Part shown: positions 33,401-44,483 of the stretch, piece after piece
Numbering within the stretch: the first letter of the stretch is position 1
How the letters are laid out: each line of letters starts with the position of its first letter
NCBI RefSeq assembly: GCF_965363235.1
Contig: NC_134846.1
Location: 5,957,001-6,021,000 of the forward strand
Length of the DNA: 64,000 bases
Direction of reading: 5' to 3'
From: Mytilus galloprovincialis
Taxonomy: Eukaryota > Mollusca > Bivalvia > Mytilida > Mytilidae
The notes under the pieces: model-generated
Told to the model about the DNA's origin: nothing
Databases searched by the model: none
Seen by the model: the letters and a program-made list of their open reading frames with translations, nothing else
Translations under genes and position numbers: made by a program

Positions 33401-33950
33401 ACAGTAACGGACTAAGCATTAGACAAAATCCGATGAGAATAACCAATATAACATCAAAACCAAATACATGAATTTGGGATAGAAAAGTACCGTGACTCGT
33501 CTTACAGTAATGTGAATATACTCAATATTGACGAATTATGATGTGTTAATTACATAATATAACGTACAATACTTATTGAGATAATTCCGACTAAATGTTT
33601 ACACTAGTAATTTTATATCTTGTGCGGTGTGAGCCAAGACTCTGTGTTGAAGACCGTATATTGACCTATAATGGTTTACTCTTAAAAATTGTTATTTAAT
33701 GGAGAGTTGTCTCATTTGCACTGATACCACATCTTCCTATATCTATTAAGGGATGAACGGTACAGAACTAACTAAGGTTGAGTATATTCTGTAAAAACTA
33801 ACACAAATACGTAGTGATATGATATTGTTACCATAAAAGCTATTAACAATGTAGAAAATACATTATTGTTTGTGATCAAATATTAGTACTTAGAAAAAGA
33901 TTTAACTTACCCGAGGCAAAACCGACGAGAACGAGTACTAAGGCAATCAT
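27415..33950 (-). CDS. Secreted protein with two six-cysteine domains (176 aa), five exons
   Basis: Exons 33950-33911, 32375-32240, 29857-29745, 28182-28080 and 27553-27415 (40, 136, 113, 103, 139 nt) join to 531 nt without a stop. Phases run 1, 2, 1, 2. Donors are GTAAGT, GTATGT, GTTTGT (weak) and GTAAGT; acceptors all end CAG. The signal peptide is MIALVLVLVGFASG. Domain 1 (about 15-96) has Cys 23, 29, 58, 67, 73, 91 and domain 2 (about 97-176) has Cys 104, 117, 130, 139, 146, 167. In both, the third and fourth Cys are eight residues apart and an exon boundary falls just after the third. No transmembrane segment follows the signal peptide, so it is probably secreted. I do not recognise the family; helical, disulfide-rich, function unknown. 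Introns hold a hAT remnant and repeats. Confidence 0.75.
28430..28545 (+). repeat. GATTGCCAATGAGAC-family fragment
   Basis: ACGAGCTTTTCTCTTTGTTG with GGCCGTGCGGTGACCTGTAG and CATTTGGTCACTTATAGCAA in intron 3 of the secreted gene. Confidence 0.5.
30425..30600. repeat. GC-rich island with a perfect hairpin
   Basis: CTGGGGGC (30493-30500) and GCCCCCAG (30509-30516) form a perfect 8-bp G+C stem around TGCTTAAG. The surrounding GGAGGGTCT and GGTCATGGGCAGAGCC are unusual in this AT-rich region. It lies in intron 2 of the secreted gene. It may be the end of a larger element; no coding is seen. Confidence 0.6.
30972..31100. repeat. Tandem duplication, 67-bp unit
   Basis: CACACAGTCGATGCCTATAA followed by TGTAGAAGTTCTGTTC recurs 67 bp on as ACACAGTCGATGCCTATAAT and GAAGAAGTTCTGTTC, with CA-rich stretches before each. 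Confidence 0.7.
31195..31390 (-). repeat. ACGCGCGT-family repeat
   Basis: GTTATCAAAAGTACCAGGAT, then ACGCCAGACGCGCGTTTCGT, AAGACTCATCAGTGACGC and GTTGTGCCAAATACGGC. One of the best copies in the window. Others: 5285-5380, 18030-18240, 32680-32870, 35518-35650, 35840-35995 (minus) and 41120-41310, 56400-56580, 61040-61215 (plus). Confidence 0.65.
31640..31960 (-). pseudogene. hAT transposase C-terminal remnant
   Basis: The minus strand reads WPVDLYPSVPMMIRILFTIP, VSSATIVYSERFFSAVRRVK and SYPRSRTMGNERLS, then a stop, then SVLRIHRHLYVVVDESITDF. This is the hAT dimerisation region, in which family members carry a SERFFSALRRVKTYLRSTM-like motif followed by an RL-LA-L-IHRD-like stretch. Only the C-terminus survives, with at least one stop, so it is an old dead fragment. 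No terminal inverted repeats were recognised. It sits in intron 2 of the secreted gene, in the same orientation. Confidence 0.75.
32680..32870 (-). repeat. ACGCGCGT-family repeat, diverged
   Basis: CTCATCAAGCATACCAGGCT, CATGAGACTCGTATAG, CTTCAGTGACTCTCGAATTA and GTTATGCCAAATGTGACC keep the family order with many changes. In intron 1 of the secreted gene. Confidence 0.5.
33255..33510 (-). repeat. AACAGCGGTATACTACTG-family repeat
   Basis: AGGCAACAGTAGTATACCGC, CATAAATCTATGGACAAAAA, AACTGAGGGAAACGCAT and ATCCGATGAGAATAACC. A nearly identical copy is at 39562-39780; plus-orientation relatives are at 45700-45900, 54400-54850, 56080-57130 and 60880-60970. Confidence 0.65.
33625..33755 (+). repeat. 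GATTGCCAATGAGAC-family repeat
   Basis: GTGCGGTGTGAGCCAAGACT, ATATTGACCTATAATGG and GGAGAGTTGTCTCATTTGCA. In intron 1, close to the first exon. Confidence 0.5.
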
Positions 33951-34005
33951 AGTTGTACTAGTCAAATTTGACGTAAATGTGTTGTGCTGAATATGAAATT
34001 TCATT

Positions 34006-34016
34006 TATTTATATAT
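34006..34016 (-). promoter_or_regulatory. TATA box of the intact secreted gene
   Basis: ATATATAAATA on the minus strand, about 60 bp upstream of the ATG at 33950. It is followed by AATGAAATTTCATATTCAGCA, conserved with the flank of the first exon at 1318. A transcription start near 33975-33980 would leave a short 5' leader. Confidence 0.6.
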
Positions 34017-35517
34017 GTGAGCACATAATAAGCACGATATTAATAGAAATAATTGACGAATTATGATGTGTTAATTACATAATATAAAGTACAATACTTA
34101 TTGCGATAATTCCGACTAAATGTTTATGTGTTCGCTTGTTTAATATTGTATAGTAAACACGGTGTTATTATTATAAATACCAAGGTTTTCCAATAAAGCT
34201 TATCTTGCTTGAATTTACAGACAACAATGTTTTAATTTGATATTATGTTCATTAATTTGTCTAAAAAATGTAAAAAAAGTATTTTTCTCAATTGTTTTTT
34301 TTCCAGGGCTTGACAAGTTCATAGCCAAATATATTATCTATGCCTGATATAGCCTTAACATTTATGAATTACTGCGTTTAGTTAAGAATTTAGTATTTAG
34401 CAAGATTTCGATAAATAGTTTTGAAGGTCGTACTTACATATTTGTCTGTGTGTTTTTTTGTCCAACTAAATAACGGTTGTTTAACTGCTTCTAATATTTT
34501 GCAGATTTGTGCCTTACAAATTGATTGATATTACAAAAAAAAATCTCGTTTAAGATCCCTAAACAGGAGATTTAAATAGAAGAAGACAATATGTATGAAT
34601 TCTTATGATTTCACCAAAATCGTATGTATAAGAGCAAACTCCATTTTATCAATTTTTGTCTTATAGAAAAAATGTATTAAACAAAAGCAACAAATCGAAA
34701 GGAGTTTGGTTAAGGTAGCACAACAGTCTAACAGTGAGTTTTTAAAGATATTTTTTTATCACATAATTTTGAAGTAAGTTTTATTCTGCAAAGTTTGTAA
34801 AAATTCAAAAATCATTATCATATCACAACAGGGAGTAAATTGATACTGCACTTATGTAAATAAAAGCATATGGTAATTAATCTAAATATATAGGCATTTA
34901 GGAGGGTCTAATATGTCAATCATCTGTTGATGCCAGTGACCAGCTGTTGATCACTGACCACATGATAAATTGTGTGGTCTTATCTCATTGTATCATGTGT
35001 ATTGCAACAAAAGTAATTTATATAACTTTGAAGTTAATAGAGAAAAGGGAAAAGTTATTAAAAAGGAGAAAATCTAAAGAGAAAAAAAAATAACAAAAAA
35101 TGAACAAAACTATATATATAAGGATAAGATGGTGAAAATATCTTTGAAAGCCTCTGACAAACTTTAAACAGTTAAGGTTCTTACTACAAACAATAAGAAT
35201 ATGGCTCTGAATATGTCTTATGTTAGGGGTTTAAAGCACTTTAAACAATTTTAAGTTTATGTGAATATGTGGGACAGTCTATTTTCAGTAAGGGGATGGT
35301 CTTGATCTTTTTTGAACATGTCTTTTATTGCATAATTGTAATATTCTAGCTAATTTCATAGTTTTTTCTTTAAAAAATACAAATGAAACTCATTATTTAT
35401 ATTGATAATAGTGATGTTAAGTATTGATTTTATGAAGCTTGTCATTCCTGTTATTTTCTTATCTTTTTTGGATAATTTGTTTCTGAATGAATTTATACAT
35501 GTTATAGGTGTCCATAT

Positions 35518-35995
35518 AAGATTCATCAGTGACGCTCATATCAATATATTTATAAAGCCAAACAAGTATAAAGTTAAAGAGCATTGATGATTCAAAATTC
35601 CAAACAATTGTGCCAAATACAGCTAAGGTATGCCTGGAATAAGAAAATCCTTAGTTTTTTGAAAAAAATAAAACTTTTGTAAACAGGAAATCTATAAAAA
35701 TGACCACATTATTGATATTCATGTCAACACCGAAGTGTTGACTATTGGGCTGGTAACACCCTCGGGGACGAAACGTCCACTAACAGTGGCATCTACCCAG
35801 TGGTGTAAATAGTTACCACAGCTAACCAGAATTATAATCTAGTACACCAGACGCGCGTTTTGTCTACATAAGACTCATCAGTGACGCTCATATCAAGATA
35901 TTGTTGAAAATCATTGAGGATCCAAAATTCCAAAAAGTTGTGCCAAATACGGCTAAGGTAATCTATGCCTGGGATAAGAAAATCCTTAGTTGATA
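35518..35995 (-). repeat. Two ACGCGCGT-family copies flanking a hairpin repeat
   Basis: Copies at 35518-35650 and 35840-35995 both contain GACGCTCATATCAA and TTGTGCCAAATAC. Between them 35725-35835 holds TCAACACCGAAGTGTTGA, a 7-bp stem around CCGA, and CTCGGGGACGAAACGTCCAC. The complementary relative of that last block is at about 40925-40980. Confidence 0.6.
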
Positions 35996-36009
35996 TTCAG
36001 TGTAGGTGA

Positions 36010-36106
36010 ATTAAGGAATGACTGTAAAAAAAATCTGTCTATGAAGTGTGCACCTCATTTGTTATATATGGTTTATTGGATCGATAGATAAAAATATTAC
36101 AGTCGT
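36010..36106. repeat. Small foldback, about 95 bp
   Basis: TTAAGGAATGACTGTAA at the left and TTACAGTCGTTCCTTATAA at the right are inverted copies with one mismatch over 15 bp. Too small to code. Confidence 0.6.
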
Positions 36107-36879
36107 TCCTTATAACCTTATGCTCGGAGTAAATCTTGAAAATACGCAGATGAGGTCACTGTCTCATGACAAAATTATGTCAATGTGAGCTGAAAGAAAA
36201 AAATATATTGTTGGCCTTGATTATTATAGAGAAGAACAAGTACAGAAATTACAATTTGTTTTATCATGCAACTCAGATTGACCACAAAACAGAATTAGGA
36301 AATAAGAAGAGATTGGAAATCTAACTATGGGTTTAGATAATATAATACCGACTGTAGCTTGATTTACCTTTCGGAAAGATCATCAAGCGTTAAAAGTTCA
36401 TACAAGTTAAAACGAAATTAATTCCGTATTTAGGAGAGGAAATTCAGATATCACGTTTCATTCAAGTTTTTATAAACAAAGTTGATTCAATTAGTAAAAA
36501 AAATGAAATGTTTACAAAAAAAATTTGACAGAAAAACCCTCGGGAAAGCAAAGTTTATAAAACGCGTAAGAGTAATTGGATCCAATACTATGTGAAATAT
36601 AGAACCTATGTTGGACGAGTTACTTTTGAAACTGAATGTATGAACGCTTTGTTATTGAAAAATTGGGAATAATTTTGTGATGTATTTCATTTGATAATAA
36701 GTTTGGTATGACATGTTAAATTTATACATGTTACAAAATTGTAGAAAAATAAGCCTAGATGTAATTCAAAATGTGCTTCTAAAAGAAAGATTTCTTCACA
36801 AAGCCAATCGAAAAGAAAAGAAAAAAATATAAGTATTTTAAATTCTGTAAAAACCCCCCAAAAACAAGAATTTGTCCAC

Positions 36880-37165
36880 AGTACATGAATGAACCACTCA
36901 CATTTTCATTTTCTATGTTCATTGGACCGTGAAATTTGGATAAAAACTCTTAATTTAGCATTAGATAAGACAGATCATATCATAGGGAACATGTGTACTA
37001 AGTTTCAAATTGATTGAACTTCAACTTCACCAAAAAACTACCATGACGAAAAACTTTAATCTAAAGTGGGACAGACGGACAAACAGACGGACGGATGGAT
37101 GAACGAACGGACGCACATACCAGAAGACATAATACCCATCTACTATCGTAGGTTGGGCATAAAAA
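36880..37165. repeat. ACTATCGTAGG-family repeat, uninterrupted copy
   Basis: CATTTTCTATGTTCATTGGA, GGGAACATGTGTACTAAGTT, CTTCAACTTCACC, then a degenerate (GGACAAAC/GGACGGA)n stretch and CATCTACTATCGTAGG. It is the empty-site counterpart of 43165-43680. Confidence 0.65.
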
Positions 37166-37883
37166 GGAGAAGGCCTGTACATAGTGAAAACGATAGATGA
37201 ACAAGAATTTTTAAGATGATCAAATGCATACTGCTAGAAATGCACATAAGCCCATAACAATTATATTAAACTGATCCTAGAAGTCATATGAAAATTCGAA
37301 TTTGACTAAAAAGTTGAACATGTTACAACTATATACACTTGAATGCGTAACTTTCACTCTAAAAGAATTGAATGTTAACTATTTTTTTAAAAAGAAAATC
37401 CTTTATTTTAAGGATTTTATTTAATATTTATAACAGTTAATGTAAATGGCCTTTAGTTTTGTGAGTCTTTGTTTACTCCTCTGTTTTGCTTGTTATTGTC
37501 TTGTATTATCAAAATCTTCATAAATGTACCTACATTTATTTTTTGACTTCGAAGACACTAATTTGAAGATGTTTTCTCTGTTTGCAGTGACCTTAACTAC
37601 GAGACCTATCGTCATTGCTTCGGCCACCGAATAGAGCAATTGTGCATGTAAAACCGCAATTTAAGAATGTAAATACACGACAGTCGTGCTTTTGAAAGAA
37701 AATAGAAATAACAGATTCTTTAAAAACAAATTCAACAACTATAAATGTATAGTTTTATTACAAAATATGAACACATAGTAAATTAAAAAAAACAAACAAA
37801 CACGCCTTTTAACGTTTCTTTATACATATGACGTGGGTCTCGACTTATAAATCCCGTCATTGCGTTATTGTTGTTTGGTCAAA

Positions 37884-38767
37884 GAGTGACGAAAGATACC
37901 AAAGGGACAGTCAAACTCACAAATCGAAATTAAACTGACAACGCCATGGCTGAAAATGAAAAAGACAAACAGACAAACAATAGTACACATGACACAACAT
38001 AGAAAACTAAAGAATAAACAACACGAACCCCACCAAAAACTTGGGGTGATCTCAGGTGCTTCGGAAGGGTAAGCAGATCCTGCTCCACATGTGGCACCCG
38101 TCGTGTTGCTTATGCAATAACAAATCCGGTAAATAGTCTATTCGGTAGGTCACATTCATGAAAGGGAAGGGGATTGTAGTTACGACGTAAGGAACATATC
38201 CGATATCATTTGTGAAACGGTTATTTCATAACGGTCAACCATCTCGTGATGGCGTCCGTAAAATTTACAAAGGGATGATTTCAACTTCACCATTTGGAAC
38301 TCTTGGTGTAATAGCTTCCTTGTGAGCAGCAACCCTCTATCAAGAAAATCATGATAGGAAATGCAAGCACGTGAATATCGTATCAATTGGGAGATATATA
38401 CACCGTATGCAGGTGCTGCTGGAATGTTGCTACTTAGAAATGGAAAGTTCACAATTGGAAAGCTGAAATCATCTCTTTTGTCGTAAAGTTTTGTTTTCAA
38501 CCGACCGTCAGTGTCAATTTCTAGATGTAAGTCAAGATATGAGGCTGCCGTAACTGTATCTGTAGTATCCTTTTTCTCTATAGCTAGTGCGATGGGATAG
38601 ATACGTTCCACATAGTCACCAAATTTTGAATTATTTAGTGAAAGAACATCATCTATATAGCGGAAAGTAAAGTAAAAGGATATTGCTAACTTCTTGTCTT
38701 TCTTCCTAAGAAGTTCCTGCATGAAGTCAGCCTCATAATAATAAAGAAATAAGTCGGCAAATTATGG
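37884..38767 (-). mobile_element. 5'-truncated non-LTR-type retroelement with reverse transcriptase
   Basis: The minus strand carries the C-terminal half of a reverse transcriptase, from FADLFLYYYEADFMQELL through FTFRYIDDVLSLNN (the YIDD catalytic box), then ASYLDLHLEIDTDGRLKTKL, NIPAAPAYGVYISQLIRY and KFYGRHHEMVDRYEI, ending at 38180. An open frame of 180 codons remains. A 3' untranslated region of about 300 bp follows, down to a fixed end GGTATCTTTCGTC at about 37884. The class may be Penelope-like; I cannot settle it. Truncation near 38767 and four other copies sharing only the 3' end fit target-primed insertion. Confidence 0.8.
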
Positions 38768-38839
38768 TATTATTGTCTTTAATTTTTGATAATGTACTTT
38801 GTCTAAATGTTGACATTTGTACCTTTTATATATACCAAA

Positions 38840-39060
38840 AAGAAGATTTAGTATGATTGCCAATGAGACAATTCTCCACAAATTGTCTTTGTTTTATTCA
38901 CACATTGTTGTCAATATAATGAAGTTGTACGCGATTGTCATACAATTAAGGGGTGTAGCTAGCTATAAAACAAGGTTAAATCCACAATTTTCTACATAAG
39001 AAAATGTATGTACCAAGTCAGGAGTCTGACATTTGTTATCCATTCGTTGATGGGTTTTTA
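38840..39060. repeat. Adjacent repeat fragments
   Basis: GATTGCCAATGAGACAATTC (38855-38885, minus family orientation), then AAAATGTATGTACCAAGTCA with GGAGTCTGACATTTGTTATC (38930-39060, plus). Confidence 0.5.
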
Positions 39061-39469
39061 CAAATCTATTTTTTTTACACCCAAGAGCCCATATTTCCCT
39101 CGCATTTGCGTTTGCGTGGTGGCCGAAGATGTAACGACAGTTCTCCTAGATAAGATCACTGTATAATGTAAAAAAATCGTCGAATTAGTGCCTGGAAAGT
39201 CATTAACTCAATAACAGTACATTTATAAAGATTTTGATAATAAATAGTTAGTCCCATATCCTTCATGATCATCTTACTAAAAAGATTTTAACCGGACATG
39301 ATTTTTTCCGTAAGAGAAAAAGATGTCCAGATGACCAGTTTCCTACAAAAAAATCTCTGTTTAGAAATATTGGACATGTTTCTATTTCATGCACCTAGAG
39401 TGCTTCGATACAAAATAATTGCCGTATTTGTCCTATTAGAATCGAAATAATTCATGGGGACAACAACTG

Positions 39470-39910
39470 TCATATTCCTGTCTTGGTACATGTACTTTCT
39501 TATGTAGCTAGACAATGGTGTATTAGACCTGTTTTTATAGTTAGCTAAACCTCTCACTTTTATAAATAAAGGCAACAGTAGTATACCGATGTTTAAAACT
39601 CATAAATCTATGGACAAAAATCAAAATCGGGTTAACAAACTAAAACTGAGGGAAACGCATTAAATATTAGAGGAGAACAACGACACAACATTAAAATGTA
39701 ACACACACAGCAACGGACTAAGCATTAGACAAAATCCGATGAGAATAACCAATATAACATCAAAACTAAATACATGAATGTATGACAGTTGCATATAATT
39801 TTAGTATTCCGGTGTTCAAAAATCACAAATCGATTGAGAAAAAAAAAACAAAAACAAATCCGGGTTACAAACCAAAATTGAGGGAAACACATCAACTATA
39901 GTTATTCTCA
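39470..39910 (-). repeat. ACCAAGTCAGG fragment, then the AACAGCGGTATACTACTG family
   Basis: 39470-39560 reads CTGTCATATTCCTGTCTTGG and TTAGCTAAACCTCTCAC. 39562-39780 is nearly identical to 33255-33510. A partial second copy of that family follows at 39800-39910 (AATTGAGGGAAACACATC). Confidence 0.6.
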
Positions 39911-40679
39911 AAGATAGAATAAGCCTAGTAGTAAGCACTTTTTATATTGAACCGTCTACAATTTTTGAAATGATGATTAAACAGGTAAGCAAACACAACC
40001 ATATTACCCTTATCTTATAAGATCTTATAAAGATTTTAAATGGCGATTGGTGATCCTAAAGCAAAAAAATATAACTAACAAAAACTCAGTTATATCTATG
40101 ATTGATAAACATTTATTTAACATCTCACTATCTCACATAGGAACTCCGATATTAAACTTGTGATGATTGCATATTGTTTCTCTATATTCTTCAACCATAG
40201 TTTCTACGGCAGATGCTTGCTGTTCTTTTTTACACTGATGGAACATGGCTACACAGTTTTTCAGACGGTCTACAAACCTGTAATTGAAAACAAACAATTT
40301 CAAAGACTGGCTATTGAAATAGAAATAAGGGAATGTGGTATGATTGCCAATGAGGTAACTATCCATCAAAGTTCAAATAAAGTATAAGTCTTGATATTCA
40401 ATGGTTAATAATCAGGCGGAAATCACTTAAACAAGTCAAATAAGATAAAGCCTATAAATTGAACGAAAATTTATGCATACTTGGGGTATTTTCAATGTAA
40501 ACATGGTTAAAGGATTTGTTAACGATAATTTTTACATATCGGCAGGTCAAATGATATATGTTAGTTTTAACAGGATGAATGCCTAATTGCATCGTACATA
40601 AATGCATTTTTATAAAATGACTGTCAGGTGTGTATACCGTTATAAATATGTAAACTGGAAAATGGTTATGGGTTATATG

Positions 40680-41010
40680 TCAAAAAGACAACAACCCAAC
40701 AAAAGCGCAGACAACAGCTGAATGCCACATATGGGTCTTCAACGTAGTTAGAAAATATCGCACCTGGAGGTAGTCCTCAGCTGGCCCCTGAATAAAATTT
40801 TGGTCTAGTTCACTGAAAATGGACGTCAACCTAAACCCAAAGACATATCAATAAACTGAAATAAAAAAAAACAAAAAAAAACATAAAAGACTAACAATAG
40901 ACACTTATTTTAAGGTTTAAGTTTACAGCCACTGCTGGTGGACGTTTCGTCCCCGTGGATATATTCAGACCAGTAATCAGCACTTGCCTATCAATGGATG
41001 GTATTTTTTA
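40680..41010. repeat. Dispersed repeats in intron 4 of the paralogue
   Basis: GGGTTATATGTCAAAAAGAC, AACAACCCAACAAAAGCGC, GTAGTCCTCAGCTGGCCCC and GGACGTCAACCTAAACCC mark a repeat at 40680-40860. 40925-40980 carries GGTGGACGTTTCGTCCCCG, the complement of the block at 35760. Confidence 0.45.
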
Positions 41011-41012
41011 AA

Positions 41013-41071
41013 TAAAAGATGGACGAAAGATACCAAAGGGACAGTCAAACTCATAAATCTAAAATAAACTG
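41013..41071 (-). mobile_element. 3' tip of the reverse-transcriptase element
   Basis: GGACGAAAGATACCAAAGGG then ACAGTCAAACTCATAAATC, the terminal 55-60 bp of the element at 37884; a severely 5'-truncated copy. Confidence 0.7.
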
Positions 41072-41119
41072 TTTGCCAAAGTATGAATTATTCGATATAC
41101 AAAGGACATTCTTATTCCA

Positions 41120-41310
41120 GGCATGGATTAGCCGTGGTTGTTACAACTTTTTTTTTCAATTTTGAGTCCCCAATGCTCTTCTCCTGTTTAATTGCTTGGC
41201 TTTCGAACGTTTTTGACCTAAGCGTGACTGATGAGTCTTATGTAGACGAAACGCGCGTCTGCAGTTTCAAATTATAAGCCTTTTACCTTTGATAACTATT
41301 GATAACTTTT
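41120..41310 (+). repeat. ACGCGCGT-family repeat
   Basis: CAATGCTCTTCTCCTGTTTA, GTGACTGATGAGTCTTATG and AGACGAAACGCGCGTCTG, plus orientation, in intron 4 of the paralogue. Confidence 0.6.
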
Positions 41311-41743
41311 TAACTCCATCAATTTCGGTATCCACCAACATGTTTAATTGAGGTTAAAGAATCAACCAAATTAAAACCTCCAGAAGTTTTCGTAATTTTT
41401 ATTGCCAATAAATCGAGAAATTTTACATCCGCAAAAATAACCCGCTATACAGTACTATGATATGATGTTTACAAGGTTTTTGATGCAAGATTCGATAATT
41501 TTATTGTCACATTTACCATTTATGTCTATTTTGGTTGCTAAGCAAAGCATTCACTTAGTTTAGTTAGACCTCCCTTTTTTAATTTATCTTGAAGTTCTGT
41601 ACTTTTGTTATGTTCTATTTACTCTTTGCCTTAGATTTAGGGAATGACCAGTTGAAAGCTTATAATGAATAAAAGTTGGAGGATTTGTTCTGCACAAAAA
41701 CAAGTGCCTAAAGTATACAACTCTTTTTATTTGAAATTTTAGC

Positions 41744-42027
41744 CGGTTAAGGTGGAACCTTACACTACAGAGAGATAACTCTGTAAAATCATCTAATCGT
41801 TTTAATGACGTTGCATTGTTAATGTAATATTAAGCTTCTCAATGATCAAAATTAGTTTTTGTCAAACTGCTATATAGCCAGTGTAATTTTTCTGACACAA
41901 CGGTTGGTTCAATCTTTTTATTTTTTTTATATTTTTTTCAAAGGGTCAAAGTAAATACTTCTTAAAAATTTTATGAAAATTAAACAAGCCAAATTAATTT
42001 TAGTGAAAGTCTTGGGTACGTCACCTT
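41744..42027. mobile_element. MITE with TTAA flanks and GGTG termini
   Basis: TTAAGGTGGAACCTTACACT at the left and TACGTCACCTTAA at the right. An internal block GAGATAACTCTGTA with CTCAATGATCAAAAT and AAACAAGCCAAAT is shared with 49721-49986. About 280 bp, non-coding, in intron 4 of the paralogue. Confidence 0.65.
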
Positions 42028-42339
42028 AAGTAAATATTAAAAAGAAGTGTTGAATTACTATTTATATTGATAGTGTTTATAAATCGCATTCATTGAATAA
42101 AGTAAAACATGTAAAACGTACACACAAGTATTTGGGTCATACCCTACATAGAAATTCTCCACACATCTTAGGATAGCTGACCGGAATTCTGGATCGTTGT
42201 AGCATGGTAGTAAATCTAGGAAGTCTGGAATGTTAATACAAGAATATGTATTGAATTGATTGATGCATGCTTAATATCAAGCAAATATTTCACAGATTTT
42301 GAAGATTACAAAACTATATATACATGGTTCATCCGGACT

Positions 42340-42445
42340 ATATGAAAATTGGGACCATACGCATATGGTCATGACTTTATGCGTATATTATATGGTCCAA
42401 CCTTACGCGTATTGTCAGACCATATGCTAGTATGGATATTAAGGA
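42340..42445. repeat. Cluster of near-palindromes
   Basis: GACCATACGCATATGGTC is a near-perfect palindrome, followed by ATATGGTCC, TTACGCGTATTG and GACCATATGCTAGTATGG, all variants of one half-site. In intron 3 of the paralogue. Confidence 0.45.
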
Positions 42446-43164
42446 GCAGACAATATTAGAACAATATATGGTGGAAACTAAATAACCCGCGTAGACGGTG
42501 TAAATCATGGAAAACGTTGGTGACGTCACGGTCACATAACAAAATTATATCTATGAACTGATAATCAAAACACTGTCAGCCAACCAGAAGACGTGTTACA
42601 TTCAAAATTAAATGATGATTAATTATTAACTTAAATCAAATTAAAACATAAAAATATAGGTAAAAGAAGACGAAGGTGCAATTTGCCAATTCAAGTGCCT
42701 GCAATTTAAACATCTGACTTCTTGTTAAACGATACATAACTAATTTCTTGAAGTAACATACCGAAGTCAAAACCGGCACAAATTATTTCCGTGAGAACAA
42801 ATAAGAAATGACCATGTAAGAATGTTTAATTCCAGTAAAATGAACTTTATTTCATTAATAATGTAGCATGTCTAACAATGGTTGCAATTTTAGTAAGAAG
42901 TCACAGTTAAAAACTTTTAATTAATGACTCCTGGAATGTTTTTACTTAAGACAATGTTCATCATAATAAACATCCGGATGGTCCAAATACTCAATGGTCC
43001 AGAACAAATATACATTTGTTCCAAATTGACACAAGAAGTCTAAGGTTTATGTAAAAGTCCGACAAAAGATATATCACCCTTCCTTTTTCTATCCTTAAGA
43101 AAACCAGCGATTCTTTCATTCTTCTACTCCTTAATGTTTCTTTTTTAAACAATTAGAAACAGGA

Positions 43165-43680
43165 ATGAGTCCTTTGTACACGGATGCCCCACTCGCACTT
43201 TTCTATGTTCAGTGGACCTGAAAAAAAATCTAATTTGACATTTAGATAAGCAAGATCATATAATAGGAAACATGTGTACTAAGTTTGAAGTTGATTGGAC
43301 TCCAACTTCATCAAAAACTACATTGACCAAAAGCTTTAAAAGAGGGACGAAAGATACCAAAGGGACAGTCAAACTCATAAATCTAAAACAAACTGACAAC
43401 GCCATGGCTAAAAATGAAAAAGACAAACAAAAAACAGCACACGTGACACAACATGGTGCTCCGGAAGGGTAAGCAGATCCTGCTCCACATGTGGCACCCG
43501 TCGTGTTGCTTATGTGATAACAAATCCGGTAAAAAGTCTAATTCGGTAGGTCACATTAATATATTTAACCTGAGGCGGACCAGACGTATGGACAAAAACG
43601 GAAGGACAAACGAACGAACGAACGGATATACAGACCAGAAAACTTTTTTGCCCCTCTACTATCGTAGGTAAGGCATAAAA
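43165..43680. repeat. ACTATCGTAGG-family repeat interrupted by a retroelement tip
   Basis: Same order as 36880-37165 (TTCTATGTTCAGTGGACC, AGGAAACATGTGTACTAAG, CTCCAACTTCATC), broken after AAGCTTTAA at about 43340 and resumed at about 43557 with TTTAACCTGAGGCGG, the (GAACGAAC)n stretch and CTCTACTATCGTAGG. Short TTTAA sequences on both sides may be the target duplication. Confidence 0.65.
43341..43556 (-). mobile_element. Retroelement 3' fragment nested in the previous repeat
   Basis: AGAGGGACGAAAGATACCAA to CGGTAGGTCACATTAAT, about 215 bp of the 3' region of the element at 37884, with a small internal gap relative to it. Same orientation as all other copies. Small open frames across it are not genes. 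Confidence 0.75.
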
Positions 43681-43901
43681 TAATCAGTAGTAGATTTCAA
43701 TCAAAACGAATTTGTTACAAGTAGACCGGTCATAAATTCGATTAGTAGCTCAGCGTCTTGTTTCGTTATTTTCAATTTTATCCGATCAAATTCCATTCCG
43801 ACATCAAATATCATTTCCGATTAAGATTCGCTACTAGTATAAATTGATTACTAGAATTAGATCTATATCTATATACATTACGTCAAATGAAAAGAAAATT
43901 A

Positions 43902-44483
43902 CATTAAGGTGGTATGGGTGTCTTTCGCCATCTTGGATTGTAAAAAGCAGAGAACCTCAGGTCCATATTTTCTATCAAGTAAGCAAAATTTGATACAGGA
44001 ATGCTGATATTTAATGTGAATTACATTTAAAAGAGTCAATTTATAAGAATATAACTTATAAATATTAATACAAGTGTAGATTATTAGGATTTTTTGTAAT
44101 GGTTTTAAATTGGCATTTTAGGAGAGATAACTATAAAACAGTGCATTTTCTGAAAGAATTTTCCTATCTTTTTTTTTAGACAGAAAAAAACGAACGGTGA
44201 CCCTATCTTTTCATTTGATATTCTCAAAGCATTGTCTGAGAGCTATCTTTCCCTAATTTATTTTACAATTCTATCATTTTGTGTAGTTTCTAATGACAAA
44301 ATTGTGTTTTTTCCTGTATAAGTCATACAAAATGTGTCATTTGGTCACAACCAGTAGCTTGAGAAAATGCGCAATGACCTATCATTTTTATTATATTTTT
44401 GAACATCTATCAATAAATACTACGTTTTGGGTAATTATTAACAAATTCTATCATTTTTATTTTAGAATCCCATACCACCTTAA
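43902..44483. mobile_element. MITE with TTAA flanks, about 580 bp
   Basis: Left end TTAAGGTGGTATGGGTGTC, right end CCCATACCACCTTAA: at least 11 bp of perfect inverted repeat inside TTAA on each side. TTAA duplications are used by piggyBac and Kolobok transposons; the GG-starting terminus fits Kolobok better. Non-coding; a 107-codon plus-strand frame over its right half is not supported. Confidence 0.7.

Noticed and set aside
34712-34745. TTAAGGTAGCACAACAG as a MITE end
   Set aside because: No matching inverted end was found downstream.
42740-42800. Signal-peptide-like exon (LFVLTEIICAGFDF) before a GTATGT donor
   Set aside because: No in-frame start codon, and the true first exon of that gene was found at 50012-50051. 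It could still be a remnant.
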